A DNA stretch of 64,000 nt, taken from positions 1 through 64,000 of the forward strand of contig CAKPQL010000005.1 in assembly GCA_934178555.1 (NCBI GenBank), written 5' to 3'. Both the position numbers and the translations under genes were made by a program. The notes beneath the pieces are model-generated. The model saw only the letters and a list, made by a program, of their open reading frames with translations. It did no database searches and was not told the origin of the DNA. This document shows, piece after piece, positions 55,672-63,081 of the stretch; position 1 is the stretch's first letter, and each line of letters opens with the position of its first letter. This DNA comes from an uncultured Clostridia bacterium (GTDB taxonomy: Bacteria > Bacillota > Clostridia > TANB77 > CAG-508).

Positions 55672-56865
55672 ATGCCAAGAGCAAAAAAAGATGAAGTAGA
55701 AAATGTAAAAGAAGAGATAAAAAAACAGGCAAACGATAATAAAACAAAAACTGAAAAAAGTAAGCAAAAAGTAGAAAAGAAAGTAGAAAAAATAGAAGAT
55801 ACAAATGAAAAAGTAAAAGAAATAGTAAAAAAAGCAAAGGAAAAAGGGCAAATAACTTATGGAGAATTAGCAAGTGAATTAGGTGATGCAAACCTAGAGC
55901 AGATTGATAAGGTGTTTGATGCTTTTGAAGAAATTGGTGTAGATGTATTAAAAGATGATATAGAAGAGCCTGATATAGAAGATTTAGAAAAAATTGAACC
56001 AGTTGAAGATATTGACTTAATGAATTTTGATGGAGTAAATGTTGATGATCCTGTTAGAATGTATTTAAGAGAAATAGGAAAAATACCATTATTAACATTT
56101 GAAGAAGAATTAGATTTAGCAAAGAGAATGTTAGCTGGAGACGAAGAAGCAAAACAAAAATTATGTGAATCAAACCTTAGATTGGTAGTAAGTATAGCTA
56201 AAAAATATGTTGGAAGAGGAATGCTTTTCTTAGACTTAATTCAAGAAGGAAATATGGGATTGATTAAGGCTGTTGAGAAATTTGATTATACAAAAGGATA
56301 TAAATTTAGTACTTATGCAACATGGTGGATTAGACAAGCAATAACAAGAGCAATTGCGGATCAAGCAAGAACTATAAGAATACCAGTTCATATGGTTGAA
56401 ACAATAAATAAACTAATACGTACATCTAGACATCTATTACAACAATTAGGTAGAGAGCCATCTCCAGAAGAAATTGCTAAAGAAATGGATATAAGTGTAG
56501 AAAAAGTTATGGAAATACAGAAAATAGCACAAGATCCAGTATCACTTGAAACACCTATAGGAGAAGAAGATGATAGCCATTTAGGAGATTTTATACAAGA
56601 TGATGATTCACCAGCACCACATGATTCAGCAGCATACACACTATTAAAGGAACAATTAGAAGAAGTTATGGAAACATTAACACCAAGAGAGGCAAAAGTA
56701 TTAAAATTGAGATTTGGTTTAGAAGATGGAAAAGCTAGAACATTAGAAGAAGTTGGAAAAGAATTTATGGTAACACGTGAGAGAATAAGACAAATAGAAG
56801 CAAAAGCATTAAGAAAATTAAGACATCCAAGTAGAAGCAAAAAGTTAAAAGATTATATGAATTAA
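55672..56865 (+). CDS. rpoD: RNA polymerase primary sigma factor (sigma A)
   Basis: 397 residues from the ATG at 55672 behind GGAAAGGTG. Region 1.1-like part (GQITYGELASELGDA) preceded by a Lys/Glu-rich stretch of about 50 residues, region 1.2 (DPVRMYLREIGKIPLL), region 2 (FSTYATWWIRQAITRAI), region 3 and region 4 (EVGKEFMVTRERIRQIEAKA). It reads the TTGACA/TATAAT promoters listed here. Confidence 0.95.
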   Translation: MPRAKKDEVENVKEEIKKQANDNKTKTEKSKQKVEKKVEKIEDTNEKVKEIVKKAKEKGQITYGELASELGDANLEQIDKVFDAFEEIGVDVLKDDIEEPDIEDLEKIEPVEDIDLMNFDGVNVDDPVRMYLREIGKIPLLTFEEELDLAKRMLAGDEEAKQKLCESNLRLVVSIAKKYVGRGMLFLDLIQEGNMGLIKAVEKFDYTKGYKFSTYATWWIRQAITRAIADQARTIRIPVHMVETINKLIRTSRHLLQQLGREPSPEEIAKEMDISVEKVMEIQKIAQDPVSLETPIGEEDDSHLGDFIQDDDSPAPHDSAAYTLLKEQLEEVMETLTPREAKVLKLRFGLEDGKARTLEEVGKEFMVTRERIRQIEAKALRKLRHPSRSKKLKDYMN

Positions 56866-56869
56866 TATG

Positions 56870-56913
56870 AATTAGGCATAATCGGAATTGTTTTTGAATT
56901 ATGCCTAATTTTT
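56870..56913 (+). terminator. Terminator of dnaG-rpoD
   Basis: AATTAGGCATAAT (56870-56882) pairs with ATTATGCCTAATT (56898-56910), then TTT. Confidence 0.85.
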
Positions 56914-57076
56914 AATTGTATGAAATAAAGAAAATTATTATTTAATTGCCACAAAATACCAATTAAGATTAAAAAATATATTGCAAACACTTGATTTTTC
57001 TAATAAAAAATGCTAAAATAAAATTGTATTATTGAAAAGAGAGGTGAAATTCTTAAAGAAATTTAAGAAGAATAAT

Positions 57077-57388
57077 ATGGAACAAATAAAAGAAAAAGGA
57101 TTTTTTAGAAAAATTATAGAATGGTTAAATAGAGTAGACGAAGAAGAAGTAAATGATAGTGGGGATATAAACGAAAAAGCATTTGCAGGAGAAGATGCAC
57201 AAATTTTAGAAGCATTAAAAAAACAAACTGAAAAGATAGATAGTATGGGAAATACAATGTTTATTGACAGAGGAAAACGAAGAGAGAATACAGTAACAGG
57301 AATGAAAGCTAAAGTAGAAACTCCATCAATGAATAAAAAAGTAGTAAGAAACAAAGAATATGAACAAGAATATGAACAAGAGCAATAA
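57077..57388 (+). CDS. Hypothetical charged protein, about 103 aa
   Basis: From the ATG at 57077; an in-frame TTG at 57032 would add 15 basic residues, and a GAGAGGTG site near 57040 leaves the start uncertain. The product is hydrophilic (FFRKIIEWLNRVDEEEVND near the start, EYEQEYEQEQ at the end). No family recognised and no membrane segment. A terminator follows. Confidence 0.5.
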   Translation: MEQIKEKGFFRKIIEWLNRVDEEEVNDSGDINEKAFAGEDAQILEALKKQTEKIDSMGNTMFIDRGKRRENTVTGMKAKVETPSMNKKVVRNKEYEQEYEQEQ

Positions 57389-57416
57389 AACACATGAAAA
57401 TGTGTTTTATTTTTTT
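57385..57416 (+). terminator. Terminator after the 103-aa gene
   Basis: ATAAAACACAT (57385-57395), GAAA loop, ATGTGTTTTAT (57400-57410), then TTTTTT. Confidence 0.9.
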
Positions 57417-57443
57417 GACATATTAAAATTTTTGTGTTACTAT
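57415..57443 (+). promoter_or_regulatory. Promoter of the 46-aa gene
   Basis: TTGACA (57415-57420), 17-bp spacer, TACTAT (57438-57443), directly after the preceding terminator. Confidence 0.65.
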
Positions 57444-57504
57444 AAGAAAAATGTATTTTTTAAAATATGATGTTAATAATATTAACAGAAAAAGAGAGGT
57501 TGTT

Positions 57505-57645
57505 ATGGAAAAGAATATAAAAGTAGTTAATGGAGATGGGTCTGATTTAAAAATATCACCAGTATACGAGCACTTAAATTCTGCAAAGCCAAAGACAAAC
57601 AAAGAAAAGAAGAACATAGTAATACCAGAAGAAAAGAAAAAATAA
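57505..57645 (+). CDS. Small hydrophilic protein, 46 aa
   Basis: ATG behind AAGAGAGGTTG. The product begins MEKNIKVVNGDGSDLKISPV and ends Lys/Glu-rich. Likely disordered, with no recognised domain. It has its own promoter and lies just before tRNA-Met. Confidence 0.5.
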   Translation: MEKNIKVVNGDGSDLKISPVYEHLNSAKPKTNKEKKNIVIPEEKKK

Positions 57646-57685
57646 ATGCAAGCAATTGCACATAAACAAAAAATTACAAAAACAG

Positions 57686-57714
57686 TTGACAAACTAAAAA
57701 AAAATTATTATAAT
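57686..57714 (+). promoter_or_regulatory. Consensus promoter of tRNA-Met
   Basis: Perfect TTGACA (57686-57691), 17-bp spacer, perfect TATAAT (57709-57714), 24 bp before the tRNA. Confidence 0.9.
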
Positions 57715-57738
57715 AGATAAGTATTTTAAATAACATAT

Positions 57739-57815
57739 GGCGAAGTAGCTCAGTTGGCTAGAGCACTTGGTTCATACCCAAGGTGTCGAGAGTTCGAATC
57801 TCCCCTTCGCTACCA
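57739..57815 (+). tRNA. tRNA-Met (CAT), elongator type
   Basis: 77 nt with encoded CCA. The acceptor stem GGCGAAG pairs with CTTCGCT (a G-U at the first pair); D-arm AGCTCAGTTGGCTAGAGC; anticodon stem CTTGG/CCAAG with 7-base loop TTCATAC, anticodon CAT at 57773-57775; T-arm AGTTCGAATCT. The layout resembles elongator tRNA-Met of Firmicutes and lacks the initiator pattern. The anticodon loop is of normal size, so this is not an expanded-anticodon tRNA. Confidence 0.95.
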
Positions 57816-57832
57816 AAATTTATAAAATGGCT

Positions 57833-57876
57833 AAAAATAGCGTATTTCAACAAATTTGAGATACGCTATTTTTTAT
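57833..57876 (+). terminator. Terminator of tRNA-Met
   Basis: AAAATAGCGTATTTCAA (57834-57850) pairs with TTGAGATACGCTATTTT (57856-57872), then T-run. Confidence 0.9.
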
Positions 57877-58016
57877 ATTTAGTATATATAATTTAAGAAA
57901 AATGTTAGAATAAAGAATATGTGAAAATCCAAAAAAGTATTGATATATGCAAGTATTTTGCATATAATATAATATATAAGTTATAGTGTTACCGTTTTAT
58001 AGAAAGGATGAAGATA

Positions 58017-58274
58017 ATGGGCAATAGGATTAGTACGGAACAGGAAAAAATATCAATTGCTGAAAAGTATTTGTTATATGGTACTTTTCGGAAGGTAGCA
58101 GAATATTGTGAGTGGAGTAAATCGACAGTTCATAAAGTCGTTAATGAGTTTATTAAAAATGGCGAATTTTATGACACGGATTCCTTGAAAAAACTTATTG
58201 AAAAAAATAAGGAGGAAAGAGCAATAAGAGGTGGAGAAGCTACTGCCAAAAAGTTGAAAAAGATCAAAAAGTGA
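58017..58274 (+). CDS. spoIIID: Sporulation transcription factor SpoIIID-like
   Basis: 85 residues from the ATG at 58017, spaced well from GAAAGG; the ATG at 58008 is too close to it. The helix-turn-helix (YGTFRKVAEYCEWSKSTVHK) and the terminal IRGGEATAKKLKK match SpoIIID, the mother-cell switch regulator made under sigma E. It contains TTT CGG AAG in frame at 58088-58090. The Arg fits the family (TVRxxA), and a +1 shift there would stop after two codons, so here CGG-A must be read as Arg for a working protein. Codon use is somewhat GC-richer than its neighbours. Confidence 0.85.
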   Translation: MGNRISTEQEKISIAEKYLLYGTFRKVAEYCEWSKSTVHKVVNEFIKNGEFYDTDSLKKLIEKNKEERAIRGGEATAKKLKKIKK

Positions 58275-58299
58275 GATTAAACCCTGTAAAAACACAAGC

Positions 58300-58328
58300 A
58301 AAGCACCTATATTTAGGTGCTTATTTTT
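58300..58328. terminator. Bidirectional terminator between spoIIID and the 55-aa gene
   Basis: AAGCACCT (58301-58308), 6-base loop, AGGTGCTT (58315-58322), then ATTTTT; A-rich before. It serves spoIIID and, in reverse, may also end the minus-strand gene. Confidence 0.75.
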
Positions 58329-58494
58329 AAGTATTCTTTCCATAAAGTTTTTCATATTCTTTACATTTAATTTTATAATCCAATTGTTGAGTTAAATATC
58401 TATAATACATATAACCTTGTTCATATTGTAACATTGGATTAAGTACAGGGTCGCTTTCAAAGTTCATTCCATATACATCACAATCTCTATCCAT
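58327..58494 (-). CDS. Small Tyr-rich protein, 55 aa
   Basis: ATG at 58494 behind GGAGGTTTTT on the minus strand. The product starts MDRDCDVYGMNFESDPVLNP and continues QYEQGYMYYRYLTQQLDYK, with nine tyrosines in 55 residues. Tyr-rich small proteins next to sporulation genes are often spore coat components, and the place beside spoIIID hints at this, but it is only a suggestion. An upstream in-frame extension lacks a ribosome site. Confidence 0.6.
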   Translation of the reverse strand: MDRDCDVYGMNFESDPVLNPMLQYEQGYMYYRYLTQQLDYKIKCKEYEKLYGKNT

Positions 58495-58686
58495 AAAAAC
58501 CTCCATATAAAAATAATTAATATAATAAAATATATGTAAAAAAAAGCTAAAAATGCATAAAAACAAATTAAAAGAAGAAAATACATTTAAGGCAAATGTT
58601 TTGTTTAGAATTATGAGTTAAAATATTGTGAATAAAAAATACTTATGATATAATTCTAAAAGATACAAAAGAGAGGGGTAAAAATT

Positions 58687-60096
58687 ATGAGTGAAAAAAC
58701 AGAAGGAGAAAAATTAAAAGAAGAGCTATTTAATAGCAAAAAAAATGGTTGGGAAGTAGCAACAGAAGAGGAAAAACAAAATATATTTAAGTTTTGTGAC
58801 GAGTATATGTACTTCTTAAATAGAGCAAAAACAGAAAGAGAAGCAGTTGAATTTTCAACAGATATTTTAAGAAAAAACAATTTTAAAAACATAGAAGAAG
58901 TAGATTCATTAAATCCAGGAGACAGAATTTATTATATAAATAGAGAAAAAAATGTATATGTTGCAGTAATGGGAAAAAGACCATTAGAAGATGGAATAAA
59001 CATAGTAGGGGCACATATTGATTCACCAAGATTAGATTTAAAGCCAAATCCTCTTTATGAAGATACAGGATTTGCATATTTAAAAACACATTATTATGGT
59101 GGTATAAAAAAATATCAATGGACAACAATACCTCTTGCAATTCATGGAGTTATAGTAAAGGCAAATGGAGAGAAAGTTAAAATAAATATAGGTGAGGATG
59201 AGTCAGAACCAATATTTACAATAACAGATTTATTACCACATTTAGCACAAGAACAAATGGAGAAAAAACTAAAAAATGGAATAGACGGAGAAGCCTTAAA
59301 TCTTCTTATTGGAAGTATACCATATAATGATGAGAAAATTTCAGAAAAAGTAAAACTAAATATACTAAATATATTAAATCAAAAATATGGAATAAAAGAG
59401 GTTGATTTCTTAAGTTCAGAAATAGAATTAGTACCAGCATTTAAAGCGAGAAGTTTAGGATTTGATTCTAGCATGGTTGCATCTTATGGACAAGATGATA
59501 GAGTATGTGCATATACTTCATTAAGAGCAATACTAGATGTAGAAGTACCAGAAAAAACAGCAATTTGTATATTAGCAGATAAAGAAGAAATAGGAAGTGT
59601 TGGAAATACAGGAATGGAAGCAAATGTATTTGATACATTTGTTGCAGAAATGTTGAACAAAACAGGACAAAATAAGGCTAATTTATTAGATAAGGTATTT
59701 TGTAATTCCAAAATGTTATCTGCTGACGTTGATGCTGGATTAGATCCAATATATGCTTCTGTATCAGAGAAGAATAATTCATCAATGCTAGGAAAAGGTA
59801 TTGGAATATGTAAATATACAGGTTCAAGAGGAAAATCAGGAGCTTCAGATGCAAATGCAGAATATGTAGCAGAAGTAAGGAAGATGCTAGAAGAAAATAA
59901 TATATTATATCAAATATCAGAACTAGGAAAAGTAGATGTAGGCGGAGGCGGAACAATAGCCTATATATTTGCTAACAAAGGAATAGATGTAATAGATTGT
60001 GGTGTTCCAGTATTATCAATGCATGCACCATATGAGGTTACAAGCAAATATGATGTTTATTCAGCTTATAAAACTTATAGAGTATTTTTTAAATAA
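58687..60096 (+). CDS. M18 family aminopeptidase
   Basis: 469 residues behind AGAGAGGGG. Zinc-site motifs are VGAHIDSPRLDLKPNP, GQDDRVCAYTS, ADKEEIGSVGNTGM and a final VLSMHAPYEV. It is the aspartyl/glutamyl-type cytosolic aminopeptidase of Firmicutes (ApeA-like), removing N-terminal residues, probably acidic, from peptides. An AT-rich inverted repeat follows it. Confidence 0.9.
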   Translation: MSEKTEGEKLKEELFNSKKNGWEVATEEEKQNIFKFCDEYMYFLNRAKTEREAVEFSTDILRKNNFKNIEEVDSLNPGDRIYYINREKNVYVAVMGKRPLEDGINIVGAHIDSPRLDLKPNPLYEDTGFAYLKTHYYGGIKKYQWTTIPLAIHGVIVKANGEKVKINIGEDESEPIFTITDLLPHLAQEQMEKKLKNGIDGEALNLLIGSIPYNDEKISEKVKLNILNILNQKYGIKEVDFLSSEIELVPAFKARSLGFDSSMVASYGQDDRVCAYTSLRAILDVEVPEKTAICILADKEEIGSVGNTGMEANVFDTFVAEMLNKTGQNKANLLDKVFCNSKMLSADVDAGLDPIYASVSEKNNSSMLGKGIGICKYTGSRGKSGASDANAEYVAEVRKMLEENNILYQISELGKVDVGGGGTIAYIFANKGIDVIDCGVPVLSMHAPYEVTSKYDVYSAYKTYRVFFK

Positions 60097-60115
60097 ATTG
60101 TGTACAAAATATATA

Positions 60116-60195
60116 ATTAAAATAATATAAAATAAAAAAGTTCATTCAAATTACTTTTAATTCGCTTTTATATTTTAATATTATTTTAATTATTA
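60116..60195. repeat. AT-rich imperfect inverted repeat
   Basis: TTAAAATAATATAAAATAAA (from about 60118) pairs imperfectly with TTTTATATTTTAATATTATT (from about 60167). Between them lies TTCAAATTACTTTTAATTCG, very similar to TTCAAATTACTTTCAATTTG in the inverted-repeat element at 24472-24654. Possible second member of a small dispersed family. Confidence 0.4.
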
Positions 60196-60248
60196 TTATA
60201 AAATTACCTATTTTAAAGGGGGATTATAGCAAAAAAAGGAGAAACAAA

Positions 60249-61496
60249 ATGGAAAATATAGCAGAAATACTAGAAATAGCAAAAAAATGTTTAAATTGTA
60301 AACACAAACCTTGCCAAAATGCATGCCCAATGAAAACGAGAGTTCCAGATTTTATAGCAAAAGTAAAGGAAGAAAATTTTAAAGAAGCATATGATATATT
60401 GCTAGAAAATAATATTTTTAGTAATATATGTAGCACAATATGCCCACAAGAGAAACAATGTGAAGGTAGTTGTGTAAGAGGAATAAAAGGGGAACCTATG
60501 CCAATAGGCAGACTAGAAAAATTTGTTAATGAATGGGCAAAGGAAAATGAATATACATATAAAATGAAAAAAATAGAGAAAAACTCATTAAAAAAGGTAG
60601 CAATAATTGGTTCAGGTCCTGCTAGTATTTCGTGTGCAATAGAACTTGCAAGAAGAGGAATTAAATCAATAATATTAGAAAAAGATAAAAGTTTTGGTGG
60701 AATATTAAGATATGGAATTCCAGATTTTAGATTAAACAAAGCTACAATAGACAACATAATTGATACAGCAAGAGATATGGGAATAGAGATGAAAGCAAAT
60801 GTAGAATTTGGTAAAGATATATTTTTACCAAAATTACAAAAAGAATATGATGCAATATTTTTAGGGATAGGTGCACAGATTCCAAGTATATATAAGATGT
60901 CAGAAGAAGAATACAATTCTATATACAAATCAGATTATTTCTTAAAAAGATATAACGAAGGAAATTATATAAAAAATCTAGGTATAACAGTTGTAATAGG
61001 TGGAGGAAATGTTGCAATGGATTGCTCAAGAACTGCTGTAAAAATGGGCGCTGAAAAAGTATACGTCTTATACAGAAGAGCAAGAGAAAATATGCCAGCG
61101 CGTGATAGAGAAATAGAAGAAGCAATGGAAGATGGAGTAGAGTTTAACTATCTAACAAAAGTAGTAAAGGCATTTGGAGAAAATGGAAATTTGACAGAGA
61201 TAGAATGTATAAAAACAGTAGTAGAAGATGGAAAAGCAGTTGATATAGAGGAAAGTAATTTTAAATTGAAAGTAGATACAGTAGTGTTTGCTATAGGGCT
61301 TACTCCAAATGCAAAACTATTAGAAGAACAAGGAATTGAATTAGAAAGAGGCTTAGCAAAAATAAATGAGGATGGAATGACTAATATAGATGGAGTTTTT
61401 GCAGGAGGAGATGTGTCAGAAACAAAATCAAGCGTATGTAGAGCAGTAGCAGCAGGAAGAAAAGCTGCAATAGGAATAGAGAAATATTTAAAATAA
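60249..61496 (+). CDS. GltD-like NAD(P)-dependent FAD oxidoreductase
   Basis: 415 residues. N-terminal Fe-S part with CLNCKHKPCQNACPM and ICPQEKQCEGSC, an FAD site (VAIIGSGPASISCAIELARRG, then GGILRYGIPDFRLNK) and an NAD(P) site (VVIGGGNVAMDCSRTAVKMGA), ending FAGGDVSETKSSVCRAVAAG. This is the glutamate synthase small-subunit type that also serves as a subunit of Nfn transhydrogenase and other complexes. No partner is adjacent, so its electron partner is unknown. Alternative: stand-alone NADPH oxidoreductase. Confidence 0.85.
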   Translation: MENIAEILEIAKKCLNCKHKPCQNACPMKTRVPDFIAKVKEENFKEAYDILLENNIFSNICSTICPQEKQCEGSCVRGIKGEPMPIGRLEKFVNEWAKENEYTYKMKKIEKNSLKKVAIIGSGPASISCAIELARRGIKSIILEKDKSFGGILRYGIPDFRLNKATIDNIIDTARDMGIEMKANVEFGKDIFLPKLQKEYDAIFLGIGAQIPSIYKMSEEEYNSIYKSDYFLKRYNEGNYIKNLGITVVIGGGNVAMDCSRTAVKMGAEKVYVLYRRARENMPARDREIEEAMEDGVEFNYLTKVVKAFGENGNLTEIECIKTVVEDGKAVDIEESNFKLKVDTVVFAIGLTPNAKLLEEQGIELERGLAKINEDGMTNIDGVFAGGDVSETKSSVCRAVAAGRKAAIGIEKYLK

Positions 61497-61509
61497 AGTA
61501 TTACTCAAT

Positions 61510-61542
61510 AAAAATAGATAAATTAATAATTTATCTATTTTT
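61510..61542. terminator. Bidirectional terminator between the GltD-like gene and ylbJ
   Basis: AAAAATAGATAAATT (61510-61524), loop AAT, AATTTATCTATTTTT (61528-61542), a perfect 15-bp stem usable from both sides. Confidence 0.85.
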
Positions 61543-61554
61543 ATCATATAGTTA

Positions 61555-62762
61555 TTAAAAATGCGTCCTTTTGGTATGATATTTTTGTAAAATAATAATA
61601 ATACAAATTAATAAAAATCCTATGGCTATCCAGTTAAAATTCATATTAACTGGATGGCTTTTTTGTGTACTGTTAAAAACAGTAACTAAGTCTAAATTAA
61701 AGAAACTAACATATTTTAAAGCAATATATGTATAAAAAGCACTAAAGCATCCTTGTAAAAATTTACCTAGTAAATAAGGTTTAATAGAAATATCAGTTTT
61801 AGATATAATCCCTAAAACTTGTAATGCAACGGAAATTCCACCAAATCCAAGTAGAAATGAGCATATAATGATATTTGTAGAAATATATTTTGTTGTAATT
61901 AAAGAAACATTTTTTACACCATTTGTAAGTTCTATAATTCCACTAAAAAATGCAGGTACAAAACTATTATTAATATTAAGATAATTACAAATAGAATAAA
62001 ATGGTACTGACAAAGTCTCTAAGATTTTTGTATGTTCTAATATAGAAACAATGACAGAGAATAGTACAACAAATCCACCAATCATAACAACATTTGAAAT
62101 AGCACTAGAAATACTTCTTGAAAGAATTGTTCCTAAATTTGAAAAATTACATTCAATATCTTTTTCATTAAATGTGGTAGTATTTATATTCGATTTGGAT
62201 TTATATGAGTGTGTTTTGTCTCCGTTCTGTATTCTTTTTCCAAAATCTAAAAACTATTCCTACACTAATGCAAGCCAAAATATGAGATATGAATAATAAA
62301 ATTCCAGTACGAGTATCAAAAAATAGGCTTATACCAACAGTTCCAATAATAAAAAGTGGACCTGAATTATTGGTAAAAGCAACAAGTCTTTCTCCTTCTT
62401 CTTTTGTACAAATATCATTTTCTCTAAAATTAGTTACAATTTTAGCTCCGATGGGATATCCACTAATAATTCCCATAATAAATGCAAAAGCACCTTCTCC
62501 AGGAACATTAAATATCGGTCTCATAAATTTATTTAACGCTTTTCCCATAAGAGGAATAATACCAGTATAACTTAGTAATTCTGTAGCTATAAAAAATGGC
62601 AAGAGACTTGGTAAAACAGAATTAGCAAAAAGTGATAATCCGAGATTTGGCAGCGGATAAATTACTTTTAGAAAAAATTACTAAAAGTATAGTAAACAAA
62701 ACAAAAGTAATTGGTAGGATTAATTTTTTTAGTCTTATAAAAATAAAATTAGTCTTATTCAA
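61555..62762 (-). CDS. ylbJ: Sporulation integral membrane protein YlbJ, read through two CGGA frameshift sites
   Basis: With +1 shifts at 62642 and at 62224 the product has 401 residues, matching the 400 or so of YlbJ. A TTG start at 62762 lies behind AGGTGAT. Before the first site: MNKTNFIFIRLKKL and a membrane segment. Between the sites: NSVLPSLLPFFIATELL, GIISGYPIGAKIV and RLVAFTNNSGPLFIIGTVG. After the second: VVMIGGFVVLFSVIV and NGVKNVSL to the end. Without the shifts the frame stops 5 and 6 codons after the CGG codons. YlbJ is needed in the mother cell for spore cortex formation or resistance. Seven or eight membrane segments. Confidence 0.88.
62221..62224 (-). other. CGGA recoding site 2 in ylbJ
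   Basis: Minus strand zero frame AAT ACA GAA CGG AGA CAA AAC. Skipping the C gives GAA GGA GAC AAA ACA, and the open frame then continues without stop to the natural end of YlbJ, 222 codons later. Confidence 0.8.
62639..62642 (-). other. CGGA recoding site 1 in ylbJ
   Basis: Minus strand zero frame GCC AAA TCT CGG ATT ATC ACT TTT TGC TAA. Skipping the C gives TCT GGA TTA TCA CTT TTT, i.e. S-G-L-S-L-F ahead of PSLLPFF; YlbJ proteins have a GL at this place. Confidence 0.8.
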
Positions 62763-63081
62763 AATATATCACCTAATGAAATATATATGAAGAAAACTGG
62801 AAATAATTCAAATAAAATTATTGTTTACAAAATAATAAACTATAATATAATTTAACTAATTTATATAAAAAATATACTTATGAGTAAAATATTATTTTTA
62901 CTATAATTAACATAAAATACTGGAAAAATATTGTAAAATGATATATAATAAATAATACTGTGTATAATTATTATATAGTTATTGTGCAATATTTTCTTAT
63001 ATTAGTTTGTACTAAAGCAAAATAGATTGTAATGTGTAGAAAAATATAATTGCACTTATTCTATATAAGAAAGGTAGAAAA
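62763..63081. other. Divergent intergenic region between ylbJ and mfd
   Basis: 319 bp, very AT-rich, with no gene seen. It must hold the promoters of ylbJ (minus) and mfd (plus). A TTTACA with a TATAAT some 17 bp on near 62824-62850 is a candidate. GTTTAC/ATAAAC repeats nearby could be an operator. Nothing else supported. Confidence 0.5.

Noticed and set aside
57739..57815. The tRNA gene as a possible frameshift tRNA
   Set aside because: Its anticodon loop has the normal seven bases and a CAT anticodon, so it is plain tRNA-Met.
3405..62642. Simple sequencing error as the cause of all five frame breaks
   Set aside because: Not excluded, but homopolymer or random errors would not give the same extra base, the same following triplet and the same codon phase five times in four genes.
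2300..63000. Many other CGGA tetranucleotides in genes (for example 2330, 4310, 10750, 14870, 18350, 59285)
   Set aside because: In these the C is the third base of the previous codon (xxC GGA) and the zero frame is correct, so no shift is implied. They serve as controls.
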